A DNA stretch of 64,000 bases from JBBQVS01 sp963792705 (GCA_963792705.1 CAWBXD010000011.1:682001-746000), one strand, 5' to 3'. Positions 49,019 through 57,144 are shown, counted from the first letter of the stretch. Program-made: numbers and translations. Notes: generated by a model not told the origin, from the letters alone.

Positions 49019-49678
49019 CTACCGCTTTGCTTCGCCAAAGTCTGAACGGACGACCAAACGTGGAGGTAGTGGAATTTCCTTTTGCTCATCATCCACTTCT
49101 GACACAGCTTTTTTATTCAGGTAAAGTTGTGAAAGCAATGCAAAAGCAACACCTGCCAGTAGAGGTGCCCACAGTCCCTGCGTCAGGCCCTGCCCCATCG
49201 CTATTGCTACCGCTGGGTTGAGAATACCTTTACTTGTGACAAGACCAGCGGCGAGAGCACCTCCAATAGCGATACCACTTGCGGCCTTGGGAATATAGTT
49301 TTTGGACGCGGACATGACAACCACAATCAAGAATGCCACTCCGAAGAACTCTGCGAAGATGTTCCCTGCGATATATTGTGGCGCAAGCGTACCAACAAAA
49401 CCGGCAACCAGACGCGCAAGCAATGCACCAATAATTTGCACAATAATGTAGTACACACCCTTTGAAATTGAGCGACTGCGAGCGGTAACAAGCGCAACAG
49501 TGACAGCCGGATTAATATTACAGCCAGAAATGTCTCTTATCGCGTAGACAAACACTGCCAATGTTAGTCCAACAACAAGGGGTGATCCACTGATTAAAGC
49601 TGCGAGAGTTAAGAAAAACGTTCCGATAAGTTCTGCTAAGGCTGCCTTATGCAATTCGGGTTTCCGAAAATCTTCCAT
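49019..49678 (-). CDS. Aquaporin/MIP-family channel
   Basis: The 219-residue membrane protein has the two NPA boxes of major intrinsic proteins: SGCNINPAVTVAL after helix 2 and SKGILNPAVAIAM in the second half. Six helices are seen. The first NPA is preceded by SGCNI as in aquaporin Z-like channels, but the residues of the aromatic/arginine filter are not clear, so water, glycerol or another small neutral solute is possible. The C-terminal tail is charged. The gene begins MEDFRKPELHKAALAELIGT. Confidence 0.9.
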   Translation of the reverse strand: MEDFRKPELHKAALAELIGTFFLTLAALISGSPLVVGLTLAVFVYAIRDISGCNINPAVTVALVTARSRSISKGVYYIIVQIIGALLARLVAGFVGTLAPQYIAGNIFAEFFGVAFLIVVVMSASKNYIPKAASGIAIGGALAAGLVTSKGILNPAVAIAMGQGLTQGLWAPLLAGVAFALLSQLYLNKKAVSEVDDEQKEIPLPPRLVVRSDFGEAKR

Positions 49679-49705
49679 ATGCCTTCCATAACTCCGGTAA
49701 AAAAC

Positions 49706-49859
49706 AATGCTTACAGAAATATGCTGTAAGCATTACAAGAAAATCTTGTATTACAATGCAGTAGAGGTTTGTCTCTTTATTACATAGGAAGATACGTATT
49801 TGAGGAAAAAGTAGATTACATTCTAATAAAATGCAGGGAGACCCTCAGCGGTCTCCCTG
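49706..49859 (+). other. Two palindromes followed by a T-tract terminator, with no reading frame (possible small RNA)
   Basis: 49706-49734 is a 10-bp stem (AATGCTTACA/TGTAAGCATT). 49735-49750 is TACAAGAAAATCTTGTA-like palindromic sequence. 49834-49859 is a 10-bp GC-rich hairpin followed by TTTT. No plus-strand gene precedes this terminator between 48650 and 49860. It could end a small RNA starting near 49750. Alternatively the first palindromes are operators of the divergent aquaporin gene. Confidence 0.35.
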
Positions 49860-49973
49860 TTTTCCCTTAAGAACTTATCAATGACACGATTATCAGGCGC
49901 GAAACGTGTCTATAGTAGAGAGAAAAACTCTATTTTGTAAAGAACAGAAAGAAACCGTAGAGGGAGCATAACC

Positions 49974-50351
49974 ATGGCAAATAATCCCACTAATGAAAGT
50001 ATCGCAATGGCGACGTTTGATAGCACCGATGACGCGGAACAAGCTGTAGAAGCACTCCACGACGCGAATTTTACCAGCGATCAAATTCGCTACTCGAAAC
50101 AATACACGGGCGAAAATTTTCTTGCCAGCATTAAAGATATGCTGATATTCCCAAACGAGCGGCAAGACGAGTCACAGAGCGATGTGAGCACGATGCTACA
50201 GAACATGGGAATTAGCGCGGAAGAGTATCAATACTACAGCGATGCCTTTGCTAAGGGTAGTGCTGTTGTCATCGTCCGTCCTGACGGGCGCGATCAAGAG
50301 GTAGAGGGTATACTTCGAGACCACAAAGGTTCCGGCTACAAAGGCCGTTAG
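49974..50351 (+). CDS. General stress protein 17M-like (YflT) domain protein
   Basis: The 125-residue protein has the compact fold of the YflT/GSP17M domain: SIAMATFDSTDDAEQAVEAL at the N-terminus, where an Asp/Glu-rich helix follows a beta strand, and a C-terminal AEEYQYYSDAFAKGSAVVIV. Such proteins are induced by general stress; their biochemistry is unknown. AGAGGGAG precedes the ATG. Its stop codon is part of the 35-bp palindrome that separates it from the convergent EamA gene. Confidence 0.8.
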   Translation: MANNPTNESIAMATFDSTDDAEQAVEALHDANFTSDQIRYSKQYTGENFLASIKDMLIFPNERQDESQSDVSTMLQNMGISAEEYQYYSDAFAKGSAVVIVRPDGRDQEVEGILRDHKGSGYKGR

Positions 50352-50421
50352 CTTTTGAACGAACAAGTGAGGGGTACGAGTGCAACTGCACTCGTACCCC
50401 TCACTTGTTCGTTCAAAAGCT
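50350..50421. terminator. 72-bp palindrome filling the whole gap between two convergent stop codons
   Basis: Arms 50350-50384 and 50387-50421 are exact 35-bp reverse complements with a 2-base loop (AC). The plus-strand stop codon is 50349-50351 and the minus-strand stop is 50421-50423, so the palindrome occupies the entire intergenic space. Confidence 0.8.
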
Positions 50422-51338
50422 TACTCTTGTATGACAGAAGGTTTGCGCGTTAGGGCAACAATGGCAGCAAGCAGAAGCAATGCGCCGAGTAGTCCTATCG
50501 CGCCAAGTTGTTCACCGAAAAACAACCATGCGAGCAATGCAGACGTTAGGGGTTCACAGAGCGTGATAATGCTTGTAATCGTGGCAGGGACGGTGCGTAT
50601 GCCGACAAAGAAAAGCCCATAGGCCAGCGCAGTCGGAACACTGCCAAGGTAGAGCAGCAAAAGCCAACTCTGCATAGGATAACTCACGACAAATTTTGTG
50701 GAAAGCGCGAGACCCAATAAAAGTAGCGCGCCTGTGCCAAAAGCTACCAGATTGATATGCAAAGGATGGTAGCGGTCCGCAAGTAATCGTCCACACAGGA
50801 TGATACCTGCATAGCCACATGCAGAAGCGAGGGCAAAAAGTACGCCAATCAATGAAGAGCTAAAGGGTTTAGGAGTTGAGTGAGCAAATACGAGTAACGC
50901 GGTTCCACCGATAGCACTGAGCAATGCCAAGGCCGTTGCTAATGATATGCGTTCGCGTATCACTAAAACTGAGAAGAGCGCAACCAGTACAGGAGCGGAA
51001 CACAGGGTCACTAATGCTGCAACGGCAACTCCACAATAGGCAATCGCGGTGAAGTAGCATACTTGGTACAGTGCTAGCAAGACGCCGATACCCATCATGA
51101 TAAGCAGATCGCGTTGTTTGACCTGAAACACCCGTCGTCCAAAGAGCCATACACAGACAATGAGCAGAAGAGGGAACGAGAACGCTAGGCGGAAGAAACC
51201 AATCGAGAGTGCATTTGTGCTGCTAAACCCATAAAGTGCCTGCGTTATAACACCTACGGTTCCCCATGCAATTGCTGCGCTTAAAATGGGGAGTAAGCCG
51301 CGACGAGAAGAGCCACGTGGCGTGGTGAGATAAGACAT
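50421..51338 (-). CDS. EamA/DMT-family transporter with long structured leader
   Basis: The 305-residue protein has ten predicted helices in two EamA repeats (PILSAAIAWGTVGVITQALY and GVLFALASACGYAGIILCGR). It exports an unknown metabolite or amino-acid-like compound. The start at 51338 (MSYLTTPRG) is favoured because AAAGG lies 9 bases upstream; an ATG three codons earlier overlaps that site. A promoter at 51590-51618 gives a leader of about 245 bases containing several paired helices. Confidence 0.88.
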   Translation of the reverse strand: MSYLTTPRGSSRRGLLPILSAAIAWGTVGVITQALYGFSSTNALSIGFFRLAFSFPLLLIVCVWLFGRRVFQVKQRDLLIMMGIGVLLALYQVCYFTAIAYCGVAVAALVTLCSAPVLVALFSVLVIRERISLATALALLSAIGGTALLVFAHSTPKPFSSSLIGVLFALASACGYAGIILCGRLLADRYHPLHINLVAFGTGALLLLGLALSTKFVVSYPMQSWLLLLYLGSVPTALAYGLFFVGIRTVPATITSIITLCEPLTSALLAWLFFGEQLGAIGLLGALLLLAAIVALTRKPSVIQE

Positions 51339-51401
51339 AAAGAGCATCCTTTCCTCAAATAGGTATAGTGGTAGATGAGGGCAGGATGAACATGGAGAAG
51401 A

Positions 51402-51586
51402 AACACACTCATTCAGGTGTGTTACACGTAGAAGTTTAATCTATTGCGTCCAGTAAACCTACCCTAGCAGGTGTGGACGGGTGGGGGTAGGATAGAATAA
51501 AAGAGGTCGTGCGGAAAATCTGACATTGTTGTGTTAATCCTCGTATACACCACAAAACGAAAGACACCAATTGGTGCTATCTGGAC
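51402..51586 (-). promoter_or_regulatory. Candidate structured leader (riboswitch-like) of the EamA gene
   Basis: In the minus-strand transcript GUCCAG (51586-51581) can pair with CUGGAC (51453-51448), enclosing at least two hairpins. One is CACCAAUUGGUG (51565-51576). The other is CCUACCC with GGGUAGG (51485-51491 and 51458-51464). After this domain follows a 7-bp hairpin AACACAC/GUGUGUU (51402-51423) with a UUCUUCU tract, which could be a terminator. I did not match it to a known riboswitch class. Confidence 0.35.
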
Positions 51587-51589
51587 AAG

Positions 51590-51618
51590 AGTATACCATT
51601 TTACCGAAAAGAGCACAA
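51590..51618 (-). promoter_or_regulatory. Promoter of the EamA transporter gene
   Basis: On the minus strand TTGTGC (51613-51618) and TATACT (51590-51595) are 17 bases apart, with TGG in front of the -10. The start site would be near 51583, far upstream of the start codon. Confidence 0.55.
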
Positions 51619-51646
51619 TGTACGGAATTCAAATTCCACATTTGTG

Positions 51647-53242
51647 TTAATGTGTATCTGGATGCAGAGGCAGGGTAAACACGATACGTGCGCCACCGTT
51701 GGGGTTATTCTCTGCCCAGACGGTGCCTCCGTGTGCTTCGATGATGGCGCGCACAATAGCAAGGCCCAGACCGCTCCCTCCTGTCACTGATTGCCGCGCA
51801 CTATCGGCACGAAAGAAGCGTTCAAAAATGCGTGACACGGCTTCGGGCGGAATACCTTCGCCTGTATCGCAGACAGAGACAAGGAGCATTTCTCCCCGTG
51901 GCATTGCCTCTATGGTGACACTGCCCCCAGCTGGTGTGTGGCGTATAGCGTTGTCGCAGAGATTTGAGAAGACACGCGTCAACATATCGGCGTCCGCTTG
52001 AACCAGGAGCGTGTAGGGTACAGCGTTGCGAGGCTCCACATCGGCCCGCTCAAACTCTGATGCGAGAACGGCTAATATCTCATCGACCTGAGCGGCGAGA
52101 CGAAGTTCTTTACGCTGCGGCTGTAGTGCGCCCGCCTCGACTTTCGCCATCACATGCAGGTCTTTAACGAGCCGACGCAGACGCAAGGTTTCGCGCACAA
52201 TGATGCGTCCCGTTGCCTCGTACTCGTCACGGTCCTGGTTCACACCATCGACCAGCGACTCGCCGAGACCAGCGATAGCGGTCAATGGGGTAGCAAGGTC
52301 ATGCGTAACGCTCATAATCAGTTCACGCCGCCATAACTCTTGTTTGCGTAGTTCGTCCACATCGCGGCTAAGTTGTGCCGCCATCTCGTTAAAACTATGC
52401 GCTAACTCGCCAATTTCACCGTAGGTGTTGATTGTGACCTGCGCGTTATAGTCGCCAGAAGCCATAATACGTGAGGCGGCGGTAAGCTTTGCCAGCGGAC
52501 GAGTGATCGTGCGTGAGAAGATAATCGCGAGAAAAGCAGCCACCAGTGCAATAACAAGGGCAGCTAAAAGCACGGCTTGCGCTGCAGATTGTACAAATGG
52601 AGGAATCGTGTTTTCAGGTGGAAGCATAACCAGTACACCTACTACAGCAGCATCATGCGTTCCATCAGCAGTAATCGGTTCAACCGCAAATGGACGTGCT
52701 AGAGAAAGACCGCTCTGGCTAATCTGGCTTGTTGTAGCTTTGTTGCCTTCCGCGTCCATAATGGCTTGACACACCGTTTGGATACTGCTAGATGCAACAT
52801 TACTACAGTTACTATGTGTTGCAGCATAAAGAGCGCGCAGTAGAATAGTATTTGCCGACAAAGATTTTGCGTTTGGAAGCGTGAGTCGCGTCTTTGTATT
52901 AAGCACAAGAAATTGATATGCTTCTCCTTGTGGAGTAAATCGCAATAAACTCGTATTGCTTGGAACAAATTGTCGTACTAATGCTAGACGTGTAGCCGTT
53001 CCCAAATGGTTAGGGCGTAAAGTAGTCGTTGTTGACGTTGACAACACCTTTGAGTATATCTGACCTATTCTCTGGGCGTTAGACTCAGCAACAGCGTTTA
53101 AAGTTGTAGATTGGTCGCCCGTGTAGTAGTAAGCAATAGCAAAAATTGTGGCAGACGCAAGAATCGTGGTTGCTAGCAATGCCACAAGCATGGAGCCAAG
53201 CGCGAGTCGCCAGCGAATACTTTGCCACCAACGCATACGCAT
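51647..53242 (-). CDS. Sensor histidine kinase
   Basis: The 531-residue protein has a first membrane helix (about 12-35), an extracytoplasmic sensor region (36-215) and a second helix (about 218-242). HAMP (about 243-295), HisKA with the phosphorylated His in SVTHDLATPLTAIAG, and the ATPase with N box NLCDNAIRHTP, G1 DTGEGIPPEAV and G2 GGSGLGLAIV follow. It transmits an envelope signal to the response regulator encoded 11 bases upstream. The sensor domain has no recognised ligand motif. Confidence 0.95.
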   Translation of the reverse strand: MRMRWWQSIRWRLALGSMLVALLATTILASATIFAIAYYYTGDQSTTLNAVAESNAQRIGQIYSKVLSTSTTTTLRPNHLGTATRLALVRQFVPSNTSLLRFTPQGEAYQFLVLNTKTRLTLPNAKSLSANTILLRALYAATHSNCSNVASSSIQTVCQAIMDAEGNKATTSQISQSGLSLARPFAVEPITADGTHDAAVVGVLVMLPPENTIPPFVQSAAQAVLLAALVIALVAAFLAIIFSRTITRPLAKLTAASRIMASGDYNAQVTINTYGEIGELAHSFNEMAAQLSRDVDELRKQELWRRELIMSVTHDLATPLTAIAGLGESLVDGVNQDRDEYEATGRIIVRETLRLRRLVKDLHVMAKVEAGALQPQRKELRLAAQVDEILAVLASEFERADVEPRNAVPYTLLVQADADMLTRVFSNLCDNAIRHTPAGGSVTIEAMPRGEMLLVSVCDTGEGIPPEAVSRIFERFFRADSARQSVTGGSGLGLAIVRAIIEAHGGTVWAENNPNGGARIVFTLPLHPDTH

Positions 53243-53253
53243 AGTAGTTTCCC

Positions 53254-54003
53254 TTACGATGATGGTGCAATAGTTGGACGCGGTAGCGATGTTTTAATCT
53301 CGAAACGATAACCAACACGCCACACAGTCTTAATGTAGCGTTGTCCTGGCTCAAGCTCTATCTTCTTACGTAGCGCGCTCATATGCACATCTATGGTGTG
53401 TCCGTCACCAAGATAGTCATAGCCCCACACTTTATTCATCAGAATTTCGCGTGTGAAGACGCGATCAGGAGATTTTGCCAGCAATGCAAGCAGGTCAAAC
53501 TCTGTGGGGGTTAGTGCAATTTCGACGCCATTTACCTCAACGCGTCGCGCGGGTAGATCAATGGTCAGGCCGGGGAAGCGCAGTATTTCGTTTTTCGTGG
53601 CGGTTGTTTGTTCATTTGTAGGAACAGGTACATCGGAAGGACTACTTCTACGGAGAATGGCACGCACTCGGCTCACCAATTCTCGTGGGTTAAACGGCTT
53701 CACAAGATAATCGTCCGCACCGAGGTCCAATCCAGTAATACGGTCGTCTTCGCTACTTCGTGCGGTCAACATAAGAATGGGTGTTTTCGACCATGCACGA
53801 ATACGTCGGCAAACCTCAAAGCCATCTATCGCAGGTAGCATAATATCAAGGATAACCAGATCAGGGTTTTCACGCGCGTGCATTGCCAGACCGTCGGCTC
53901 CATCCTTCGCGATCACAACGGTAAAACCCTCATTTTTCAGGTAGAGATTTATCAGGTGAACAATGCCATCCTCATCCTCGATAACTAAAATCTTCTGCGC
54001 CAT
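53254..54003 (-). CDS. OmpR/PhoB-family response regulator
   Basis: The 249-residue protein has a receiver domain with the acidic pair (VIEDEDG), phosphorylated Asp in LVILDIMLPAIDG, and Lys in YLVKPF. A winged-helix DNA-binding domain (LTPTEFDLLALLAKSPDRVF, WGYDYLGDGHTIDVHMSALR) follows. The frame continues to 54090 but the extra part lies within a dispersed repeat; the ATG at 54003 has GGAGC upstream and is adopted. It is co-transcribed with the histidine kinase. Direct CTTGAG repeats at 54380-54396 are candidate binding sites. Confidence 0.95.
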   Translation of the reverse strand: MAQKILVIEDEDGIVHLINLYLKNEGFTVVIAKDGADGLAMHARENPDLVILDIMLPAIDGFEVCRRIRAWSKTPILMLTARSSEDDRITGLDLGADDYLVKPFNPRELVSRVRAILRRSSPSDVPVPTNEQTTATKNEILRFPGLTIDLPARRVEVNGVEIALTPTEFDLLALLAKSPDRVFTREILMNKVWGYDYLGDGHTIDVHMSALRKKIELEPGQRYIKTVWRVGYRFEIKTSLPRPTIAPSS

Positions 54004-54052
54004 ATATATTGCTCCTAGCCACCTAGAAATTGAACCATAGCCAATAGGGACC

Positions 54053-54256
54053 TGCCAATCGTCACTTGACGGTTTTCGTAGGGACCACATTTATGGCGTC
54101 CACTGCACGAGCGAAGCAATGTGCAGTCTTCATCATGCACCAAATATTGGGCGAGATCCTCTCCATCACGCTTGACAGAAGGGAACTCGCGCAATGAATT
54201 GCGCTTCGGACGCGATAAATCGGGTCCCTACGATATCCTTCAATCGAAGATTGGCA
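54053..54256. repeat. Family B repeat with outer inverted repeats, plus half-site at 54282-54306
   Basis: Core 54078-54231 (154 bp). The outer flanks TGCCAATCGTCACTTGACGG and, at the right, CCTTCAATCGAAGATTGGCA are partial inverted repeats. The left arm carries ACATTTATGGCGTCC and the right arm GGACGCGATAAATCGGG, so the ends are mismatched variants. A right-end fragment CATAATCGGTCCCTAC ends at 54306. The repeat lies directly upstream of the response regulator gene. Confidence 0.85.
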
Positions 54257-54379
54257 AACTAGTACACATATCCGTTCTCTTGTCAAACCACATAATCGGT
54301 CCCTACACAATCATATTCTGTAGGTATAGTAACACAACTAATCGACAGAAATATACAGATTTTTGAATTGTAAAGCAAC

Positions 54380-54396
54380 CTTGAGACAATCTTGAG
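54380..54396 (+). promoter_or_regulatory. Direct repeat CTTGAG-N5-CTTGAG, candidate response-regulator box
   Basis: Two identical hexamers (54380-54385 and 54391-54396) are spaced by 11 bases, one helical turn, as in binding sites of PhoB/OmpR-type regulators. The adjacent two-component genes make their product the natural candidate. The site is upstream of the secreted-protein gene at 54743 and of the putative small RNA. Confidence 0.4.
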
Positions 54397-54427
54397 TGTT
54401 ACCAAACAATTTGTTGATATTTAGGAA

Positions 54428-54546
54428 GTATCTTATGTATGTGAGGTACATAACCAAACAGTAAGGCATAACCTTCTCTTTTCTCTCGTTCCGTCGTCCA
54501 CGAAAAAGGTCAGCATAACTCCCCCAATATGCTGACCTTTTTCGCG
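54428..54546 (+). ncRNA. Possible small RNA ending in a strong terminator
   Basis: No gene lies between 54307 and 54742, yet 54501-54544 is a 17-bp-arm hairpin with a T-run, a convincing plus-strand terminator. Upstream are a 7-bp hairpin (54433-54453) and a weak promoter (TTGAGT 54392-54397, GATATT 54416-54421). This would produce an RNA of about 120 bases. The terminator could alternatively be an attenuator for the downstream secreted-protein gene. Confidence 0.35.
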
Positions 54547-54742
54547 TGCAACGACAATCCCAAAAACTTCACAAAAACTTTACTCTTTCAGCATACATAT
54601 CGCCTTGTTTTGATGTATGATATACTTGGTTCCGTAAAACAACGTTTTTGTAAACCGAACGTACATGAAACAGAACGAATATACGACAGAGAGAACGGCA
54701 TCAGCAACGGTGCGGTCCATTCATTCCTGGGGAGATAGATAC

Positions 54743-55477
54743 ATGAAGCGAATTCTGCTTATTGGCGGTTCAAGCCTACTACTGCTTTTGGGTATCCTGG
54801 TTGGTGCAGTGTACGGTAGCGCGCAAGTTGCCAACGCAAACTCCAAGACCACGACCTCAACAGCAACGATTAGTACAGTTAGCGCAAATAGCACAACACC
54901 AAACGATTATTGTACACAGTTTCAGAAAGATTTTGCCAAAAAGCTTGGTGTTAGCTCTGACAAGCTACAGAGTGCCGAGAGCGGCGCAGCAAGCGACACC
55001 ATCGACCAATTGGTCAAAGATGGCAAGATCACTAAGGCACAGGCCGATCAGATCAAGGCACAGCTCGGCGATGCTACCAACTGTCAGTTCAAAGGACAAG
55101 GCAACGGCGGCAATTTTGGCTCATTCAACATGCAAAAGATTCAGCAGTACCTCGTTGCTGCTGAGGCACAGGTTGCAAAGGGTCTTGGGATTAGCTCTGC
55201 TACCTTGACCAGTCAACTACAGGCTGGCAAGAGCTTGCATGACATCGCAACAGCACACAATGTTTCTGATGCACAACTCAAGACTCTGCTGAACAATGCC
55301 ATCCAGACTGAACTCAAATCGGCAGTAAGTGCTGGTGATGCAACGCAGGCACAGGCTGACATGATAACGAAGCAAATCAGCAGCAACCCAACATTCCTTG
55401 ATCGTTTGATCAATGGACATAAAGGGCAACAGGCTGGCGGCACACAGAGTGGCATACCCGCAGGCATCGGTTTCTAA
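54743..55477 (+). CDS. Exported helical-repeat protein of unknown function (244 aa)
   Basis: The protein has an N-terminal membrane/export segment (about 4-27), a Ser/Thr-rich spacer, and then two helical modules. Each contains a signature like LGVSSDKLQS...TIDQLVKDGKITKAQADQIK and LGISSATLTSQLQAGKSLHDI. The same signature occurs in the next gene. Cys residues flank the first module (YCTQF, NCQFK) and may form a disulfide. The start at 54743 is set by GGGGAG. Function is unknown. It lies downstream of two-component genes and may belong to their regulon. Confidence 0.7.
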   Translation: MKRILLIGGSSLLLLLGILVGAVYGSAQVANANSKTTTSTATISTVSANSTTPNDYCTQFQKDFAKKLGVSSDKLQSAESGAASDTIDQLVKDGKITKAQADQIKAQLGDATNCQFKGQGNGGNFGSFNMQKIQQYLVAAEAQVAKGLGISSATLTSQLQAGKSLHDIATAHNVSDAQLKTLLNNAIQTELKSAVSAGDATQAQADMITKQISSNPTFLDRLINGHKGQQAGGTQSGIPAGIGF

Positions 55478-55499
55478 AATCTCTTCTTCCTCGCAAGCT

Positions 55500-55539
55500 A
55501 AAAAAGAGTTCGTACCTTGATTGGTACGAACTCTTTTTT
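55500..55539 (+). terminator. Terminator hairpin (17-bp arms) between the two exported-protein genes
   Basis: AAAAAAGAGTTCGTACC (55500-55516) and its exact complement (55523-55539) flank a 6-base loop. The complement ends in a run of T, as in an intrinsic terminator. Confidence 0.8.
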
Positions 55540-55701
55540 GTCTCACAATGTTCTTGAGCAAAGCTTGACTCTTCGTGAAAGGTTTCTTGATGCTCAAGGA
55601 GTACGATATATATGTCGCAAGAGAACGCGGCATCTGTAAAACATTTTAAGACACACTATAAACATCTCTAAAAGACGAAGCGATAGGAGAATATTCATAT
55701 T

Positions 55702-56190
55702 ATGGCACGACGTTTAGTTTACCTACTTATAGGAGTTGCTATTCTTTTCTTGATTCTTGTAGGTATAAGCATTTTCACATTCCTGCCTATGATTACATCG
55801 GCGCACTCAAGTCAGACAACGCCAACGGCAACAACGGTGACGACTCCAACGACACCGTCGACAACCGCAACACCGAAAAGCGGCAATGGGGCGGCAAAGG
55901 CACTCAAACAGTATGCGCCCAACATCAAGAGTCAGATCGCACAAGGACTGAAAATGACGCCCGATGCACTTACAACTCAGCTCAAGGCTGGGAAGACGCT
56001 AGATGCTATAGCGATCGCACAGGGTGTTTCCACAACACAGCTTCAGACCATCATCTCGAATGCACTACAAACAAGCCTTCAGCCAGCGGTTGACGATGGT
56101 ACCATCACACAAAAGCAACTCACCAACCTTGCTAAAAGATACGCGAATAAACCAGCATTACTGGACAAGATGCTCCTTCGCGCAGCGTAA
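55702..56190 (+). CDS. Exported helical protein, paralogue of the preceding gene (162 aa)
   Basis: The N-terminal hydrophobic segment (about 5-31) is followed by a Thr/Pro-rich spacer and one helical module of about 100 residues: LKMTPDALTTQLKAGKTLDA, IAIAQGVSTTQLQTIISNAL, AVDDGTITQKQLTNLAK. The module closely resembles the C-terminal half of the previous protein, including the closing LLDKMLLRAA versus FLDRLINGH. A gene duplication with loss of the first module is likely. Function unknown. Confidence 0.7.
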   Translation: MARRLVYLLIGVAILFLILVGISIFTFLPMITSAHSSQTTPTATTVTTPTTPSTTATPKSGNGAAKALKQYAPNIKSQIAQGLKMTPDALTTQLKAGKTLDAIAIAQGVSTTQLQTIISNALQTSLQPAVDDGTITQKQLTNLAKRYANKPALLDKMLLRAA

Positions 56191-56212
56191 ACTCTTTTGA
56201 AAAGTGAGTAAC

Positions 56213-56265
56213 ACAAGAAGATAGCAGAGCCGCATTCGAGGAATGCGGCTCTGCTATCTTCTTGT
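56213..56265 (+). terminator. Perfect palindrome (25-bp arms) after the second exported-protein gene
   Basis: Arms 56213-56237 and 56241-56265 are exact reverse complements with loop GAG. The gap up to nuoB (56191-56496) holds otherwise only a short inverted repeat (ATTCCAAA 56392-56399 and TTTGGAAT 56406-56413) that might be an operator for nuoB. Confidence 0.7.
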
Positions 56266-56496
56266 CGCTGATAAGCATAGTGCTTCAGGTTGGCACTTCA
56301 GAGAAGATGAGGTGGCTCACACAAGTATATAGAAAGACTGTAACCTTTGCCTCGCTCTTTTCGTGTGAAAATATGAGGTTTTCTTTTTAGAATTCCAAAG
56401 AAATATTTGGAATACGACTTGTTAGTATCTCGACTAGCTGTTCTACATTCCTCATCTAGTAAGTATGGAAAGAAGCAAGAAAAGGATTTTATTCAT

Positions 56497-57111
56497 ATGG
56501 CAAACAGCGAACGAGCAGGACAATACAATATTGGTGAATCTGTTCCAGGTGGGTTTAGCAGAAAGACCTTGCCGATGGCAAATGCTCATGCCCCATTTGA
56601 ATATACACCAGGCGACCAAGAAGGGCCAGTACAGCTTACAAGCGTTGCAGAAATGTTGCAGTGGGCGCAAAACTGGTCTAGGTCGAGGTCTGTCTGGCCG
56701 CTAGGCTTTGGATTAGCCTGTTGTGCAATTGAGATGATAGCTTCAGCTTCGTCACCCCAGTACGATTTATCACGTTTTGGCTCTGAAGTGTTCCGTTCCA
56801 GTCCACGTCAAGCTGATCTGATGATTGTTGCAGGAACGGTCTCAATCAAGATGGGACCACGTTTGCGCCTCCTGTGGGAGCAAATGCCAGAACCGAAATG
56901 GGTGCTGAGTATGGGACAGTGTGCCAACTCTGCCGGTGAGTTCTACGATAGCTATTACACAGTGCAAGGGGTAGACACGATTGTTCCTGTAGATGTCTAC
57001 GTTCCAGGATGTCCTCCACGACCGGAACAACTTATCGAAGGGTTACTCAAGTTACGCGAAAAAATTCTCAAGCAGGGGCTTACTATTAAGGGTGAAGGGC
57101 TTGTCGAGTAA
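56497..57111 (+). CDS. nuoB: NADH-quinone oxidoreductase subunit B
   Basis: The 204-residue protein has the N2 [4Fe-4S] cluster ligands: the double Cys in GLACCAIEMIASAS, MGQCANSAGEFYDSY, and YVPGCPPRPEQLIEG. It sits at the end of the electron-transfer chain of complex I next to the quinone site. An N-terminal extension of about 60 residues precedes the conserved part. The start at 56497 follows AAAAGG. In normal nuo operons nuoC follows; here a DinB-like gene stands between nuoB and nuoD. Confidence 0.95.
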   Translation: MANSERAGQYNIGESVPGGFSRKTLPMANAHAPFEYTPGDQEGPVQLTSVAEMLQWAQNWSRSRSVWPLGFGLACCAIEMIASASSPQYDLSRFGSEVFRSSPRQADLMIVAGTVSIKMGPRLRLLWEQMPEPKWVLSMGQCANSAGEFYDSYYTVQGVDTIVPVDVYVPGCPPRPEQLIEGLLKLREKILKQGLTIKGEGLVE

Positions 57112-57144
57112 TAACTCTTGTTGTAAACGAGAAAGGGGTACAAT

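Noticed and set aside
51402..51586. T-box leader for the EamA gene
   Set aside because: The T-box core AGGGTGGNACCGCG is absent; AGGGTAGGTTTACTGG is too different. I kept only the general claim of a structured leader.
53254..54090. Longer response-regulator frame starting at 54090
   Set aside because: The extension is in a family B repeat. The ATG at 54003 begins the receiver domain exactly and has a ribosome site.
4807..54306. CRISPR array
   Set aside because: The dispersed repeats are not tandemly arranged, have no regular spacers, and no cas genes are present.
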